Shown: piece by piece, positions 23,075-24,853 of the stretch
How positions within the stretch are numbered: position 1 is the first letter of the stretch
Layout of the letters: the number at the start of each line of letters is the position of its first letter
Origin: Chitinophagales bacterium
GTDB taxonomy: Bacteria > Bacteroidota > Bacteroidia > Chitinophagales > Chitinophagaceae
Direction: 5' to 3'
Length of the DNA: 24,853 nucleotides
Assembly (NCBI GenBank): GCA_025355935.1
Contig: JANXYS010000275.1
Coordinates: forward strand, 1-24,853
The notes under the pieces: generated by a model
What the model was told of the DNA's origin: nothing
What the model saw: the letters and a program-made list of their open reading frames with translations, nothing else
Database searches by the model: none
Program-made: the position numbers and the translations under genes

Positions 23075-24853
23075 ATGAAATCTATTTTCACCTACAGCCA
23101 GTTTTCTTCACTTCTTAGTGTTATGAAAAACTGCTCTTATTTTTTTCTTCTCATATTATTCTCAATTGGTTTTTCAGAAACATCTGCACAGGTAACTCCC
23201 GGCGTGGCTCCCGTAACTGTGCCTACGGGCGGTTTCCATATTGAAGGGAACCTGCTGGCAAATACGCCAAATGTTGGTATAGGCGACTGGCTGCCAGGTG
23301 CAGGTGGTGCAGGTGGTAATGTTTTAGATGCCGCAGGTGTGCCGCTTAACGCTTCTACAACGTTTCATTTAACTGATCTTTACAACCAATCCGAAAATAA
23401 TTTTTCCGGCGGTAAAAAGTTTAATGACAACCCAAATATCTGGACTTGGACAAATAATAATGCGCTTGGAAAATGTGATATAAACAATGGTTTATTTCAT
23501 TTTACAACCGCGCCATATACAGATCCGGTTACGGGGAAATCTTCAATTCATACCTGGTTGATTGTAGCAGCAGACCGTCTAAGCAATAGTGGCAACGCCT
23601 ACATAGATTTTGAATTGCTGCAAAACACAATGACAGATAATGACAATGGCACTTTTTCATCTGCGGGCCCAAATAATGGGCGAACCAAAGGAGACATTCT
23701 TTTAACGCTGGCGCTAACCAACGGGGGAGGCGCTGCATCATTTTTTGTAAATAAATGGGATCTTACAGGAGGCATTTATGATTATATTGACAAAACATCC
23801 TCTACTCCGGCAGGAGCTGTTTATGCCTCTACTAATGCGGGCACCGTTCCTGTGTCTTTTAGTGCATTTGGACTGAATCAGTATTCTTCTAACTTATTTG
23901 TAGAAGCTGCCATAGACCTTACAGCCTTGCTCGGGGCAATTGATCCCTGTTCAAGCCTGGGAGTAAAAACATTATTCATCAAGACAAAAACCTCCCAATC
24001 TCCTACAGCCACCATCGTTGACTTTATACGGGCAAAGCAGGTAACCCTGCAAATAGGGTTGGCAAATGCCGGCCGGGATCAATCACAATGTGCAAGTGCT
24101 TTTTCGGTTACGGGAGCAGCAACCCCCAGCCCAGGCGATGCTATTAGCAGCACATCATGGAGCGTTGTTTCTGGTTCGGCAACCATTGCCTCTCCTTCAT
24201 CGCTTACAAGTGATGTAACTGTTTTAGGTTCTCCAGCCACCTTACGTTTTACGGTAAACACTACTCGTGGATGTTCAGTTTCTGATAGTGTGGTACTAAC
24301 GGTTTCATCTCCACCAATAGCTAATGCAGGAACAGGCTTTACCAAGACTTGTGTTAGCAATACGACCGGAGGTACAATAGGCGAAACTGCTGTCTCAGGA
24401 TTTACTTATTCATGGGTATCATCTCCAACCGGATTTACATCAACGGCTTCAAATCCAACAGTGGACCCAACAGTTACCACTACTTATACCGTAACCAAAA
24501 CAAACACTTCAACCGGCTGTTTCGGCACAGCCAGTGTAACGGTTACTGTAGACAATGCAACAGTAACAGCAAACGCGGGAACAGGCTTTACCAAGACTTG
24601 TGTTAGCAATACGACCGGAGGTACAATAGGCGAAACGCCTGTCTCAGGATTTACCTATTCATGGTTGCCAGCCACAGGTTTAAGTGATCCTGCAATTTCT
24701 AACCCTACAGCTAACCCTACCGCCACGACTACTTATACCGTAACCAAAACAAACACTTCAACCGGTTGTTTCGGCACAGCCAGTGTAACGGTCACCGTAA
24801 ACACTGATCTACCGCAAACTCCAACGATTTGCGTAATTCAACCATCTCTGTGC
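23075..24853 (+). CDS. Secreted Ig-like repeat surface protein, 3'-truncated by the window edge
   Basis: The frame is open for 593 codons with no stop. ATG 23075 is possible, but ATG 23123 (codon 17) fits better because it directly begins a signal peptide: MKNCSYFFLLILFSIGFSETSAQ, read in two halves around LILFSI, with likely cleavage after TSAQ. A unique Gly/Asn/Thr-rich domain follows (codons about 40-325), with IHTWLIVAADRLSNSGNAYIDFE split by no gap, WTWTNNNALGKCDINNG and FIKTKTSQSPTATIVDF. Then come Ig/PKD-like units: one from ANAGRDQSQCASAF (about codon 329), and two of 83 residues from ANAGTGFTKTCVSN (about codons 416 and 499). Likely secreted and surface-bound, possibly an adhesin. 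The C-terminal sorting signal, if any, lies outside. Confidence 0.88.
   Translation, partial: MKSIFTYSQFSSLLSVMKNCSYFFLLILFSIGFSETSAQVTPGVAPVTVPTGGFHIEGNLLANTPNVGIGDWLPGAGGAGGNVLDAAGVPLNASTTFHLTDLYNQSENNFSGGKKFNDNPNIWTWTNNNALGKCDINNGLFHFTTAPYTDPVTGKSSIHTWLIVAADRLSNSGNAYIDFELLQNTMTDNDNGTFSSAGPNNGRTKGDILLTLALTNGGGAASFFVNKWDLTGGIYDYIDKTSSTPAGAVYASTNAGTVPVSFSAFGLNQYSSNLFVEAAIDLTALLGAIDPCSSLGVKTLFIKTKTSQSPTATIVDFIRAKQVTLQIGLANAGRDQSQCASAFSVTGAATPSPGDAISSTSWSVVSGSATIASPSSLTSDVTVLGSPATLRFTVNTTRGCSVSDSVVLTVSSPPIANAGTGFTKTCVSNTTGGTIGETAVSGFTYSWVSSPTGFTSTASNPTVDPTVTTTYTVTKTNTSTGCFGTASVTVTVDNATVTANAGTGFTKTCVSNTTGGTIGETPVSGFTYSWLPATGLSDPAISNPTANPTATTTYTVTKTNTSTGCFGTASVTVTVNTDLPQTPTICVIQPSLC
24329..24387 (+). 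repeat. 59-bp direct repeat, copy 1 (exact)
   Basis: This 59-base stretch is identical to 24578-24636, 249 bases (83 codons) downstream. It codes for the start of an Ig-like unit (TGFTKTCVSNTTGGTIGE). The middle of the units differs, so only the ends are near-identical. Confidence 0.95.
24479..24543 (+). repeat. 65-bp direct repeat, copy 1 (one mismatch)
   Basis: Matches 24728-24792 with a single silent change (GGC/GGT, Gly, at 24517). It codes for the end of the Ig-like unit (TYTVTKTNTSTGCFGTAS). The 249-base spacing is the same as for the 59-base repeat, so the whole 83-codon unit was duplicated. Confidence 0.93.
24578..24636 (+). repeat. 59-bp direct repeat, copy 2 (exact)
   Basis: Exact copy of 24329-24387 at a period of 249 bases, in the same frame of the surface-protein gene. 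Confidence 0.95.
24728..24792 (+). repeat. 65-bp direct repeat, copy 2
   Basis: Second copy of 24479-24543, 249 bases downstream, differing by one silent base. Confidence 0.93.

Noticed and set aside
1..24853. Search for defence systems, toxin-antitoxin pairs, prophage, IS elements or CRISPR arrays
   Set aside because: No transposase, integrase, Cas, restriction, reverse transcriptase or toxin-like gene is seen, and no regularly spaced short repeats; the nuclease fusion alone is not evidence of a defence island.

Overview
The window is chromosomal DNA of a Bacteroidetes bacterium, most likely from or near the family Chitinophagaceae. Several things point there. Perfect or near-perfect TAnnTTTG minus-7 boxes, the Bacteroidetes sigma factor signature, stand before several genes, and classical Shine-Dalgarno sites are scarce. 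The gene content also fits: a DnaQ/GIY-YIG fusion, tandem acidic proteins, a ClpS of the NTF type, and a large secreted protein built from Ig-like repeats. The assignment comes from reading the sequence only; no database was searched.

Layout. 1-1326 is the 3' part of a PQQ-dependent dehydrogenase with a cytochrome c domain set inside its propeller. 1439-1689 (minus) is a two-gene valine tRNA unit (GAC, TAC) with a textbook promoter. 1643-2048 is an AT-rich gap with a strong inverted repeat. 2049-3371 (plus) holds a small hypothetical gene, then clpS and aat, which form an N-degron recognition and tagging pair. 3407-7120 (minus) holds tex and a DEDDh-exonuclease/GIY-YIG fusion. 7312-11079 (plus) holds valS, a small exported protein and a GNAT acetyltransferase. 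11048-12345 (minus) holds a SIMPL-domain protein and an Lrp/AsnC regulator. 12469-14343 (plus) holds ahcY and an HPF/RaiA-type ribosome-associated protein, each followed by a clear intrinsic terminator. 14474-17077 (plus) holds an SDR/DUF2867 protein and an Old Yellow Enzyme of the NamA/YqjM type. A DUF72 protein (17078-17800, minus) diverges from an Fpg/Nei DNA glycosylase (17872-18603). Two small, very acidic proteins follow (18684-19333). A short DUF1456 protein (minus) diverges from a probable operon of GNAT, GT39-like glycosyltransferase and a second GNAT (19747-22388). A 686-base gap with small inverted repeats precedes the final gene, which starts at 23075 or 23123 and runs off the window end. 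It encodes a signal peptide, a unique domain of about 280 residues and at least three Ig-like units, two of them almost identical at the DNA level.

The region is mostly housekeeping: translation (valine tRNAs, valS, HPF), protein turnover (clpS, aat), DNA/RNA metabolism (tex, exonuclease fusion, nei) and the SAM cycle (ahcY). I see no CRISPR array, prophage, IS element or recognisable defence island. The features most worth a second look are the C33-containing tRNA-Val(GAC), the altered ClpS pocket, the inserted cytochrome domain, the paired acidic proteins, the structured gap upstream of the small gene at 2049, and the repeat-bearing surface protein at the right edge.
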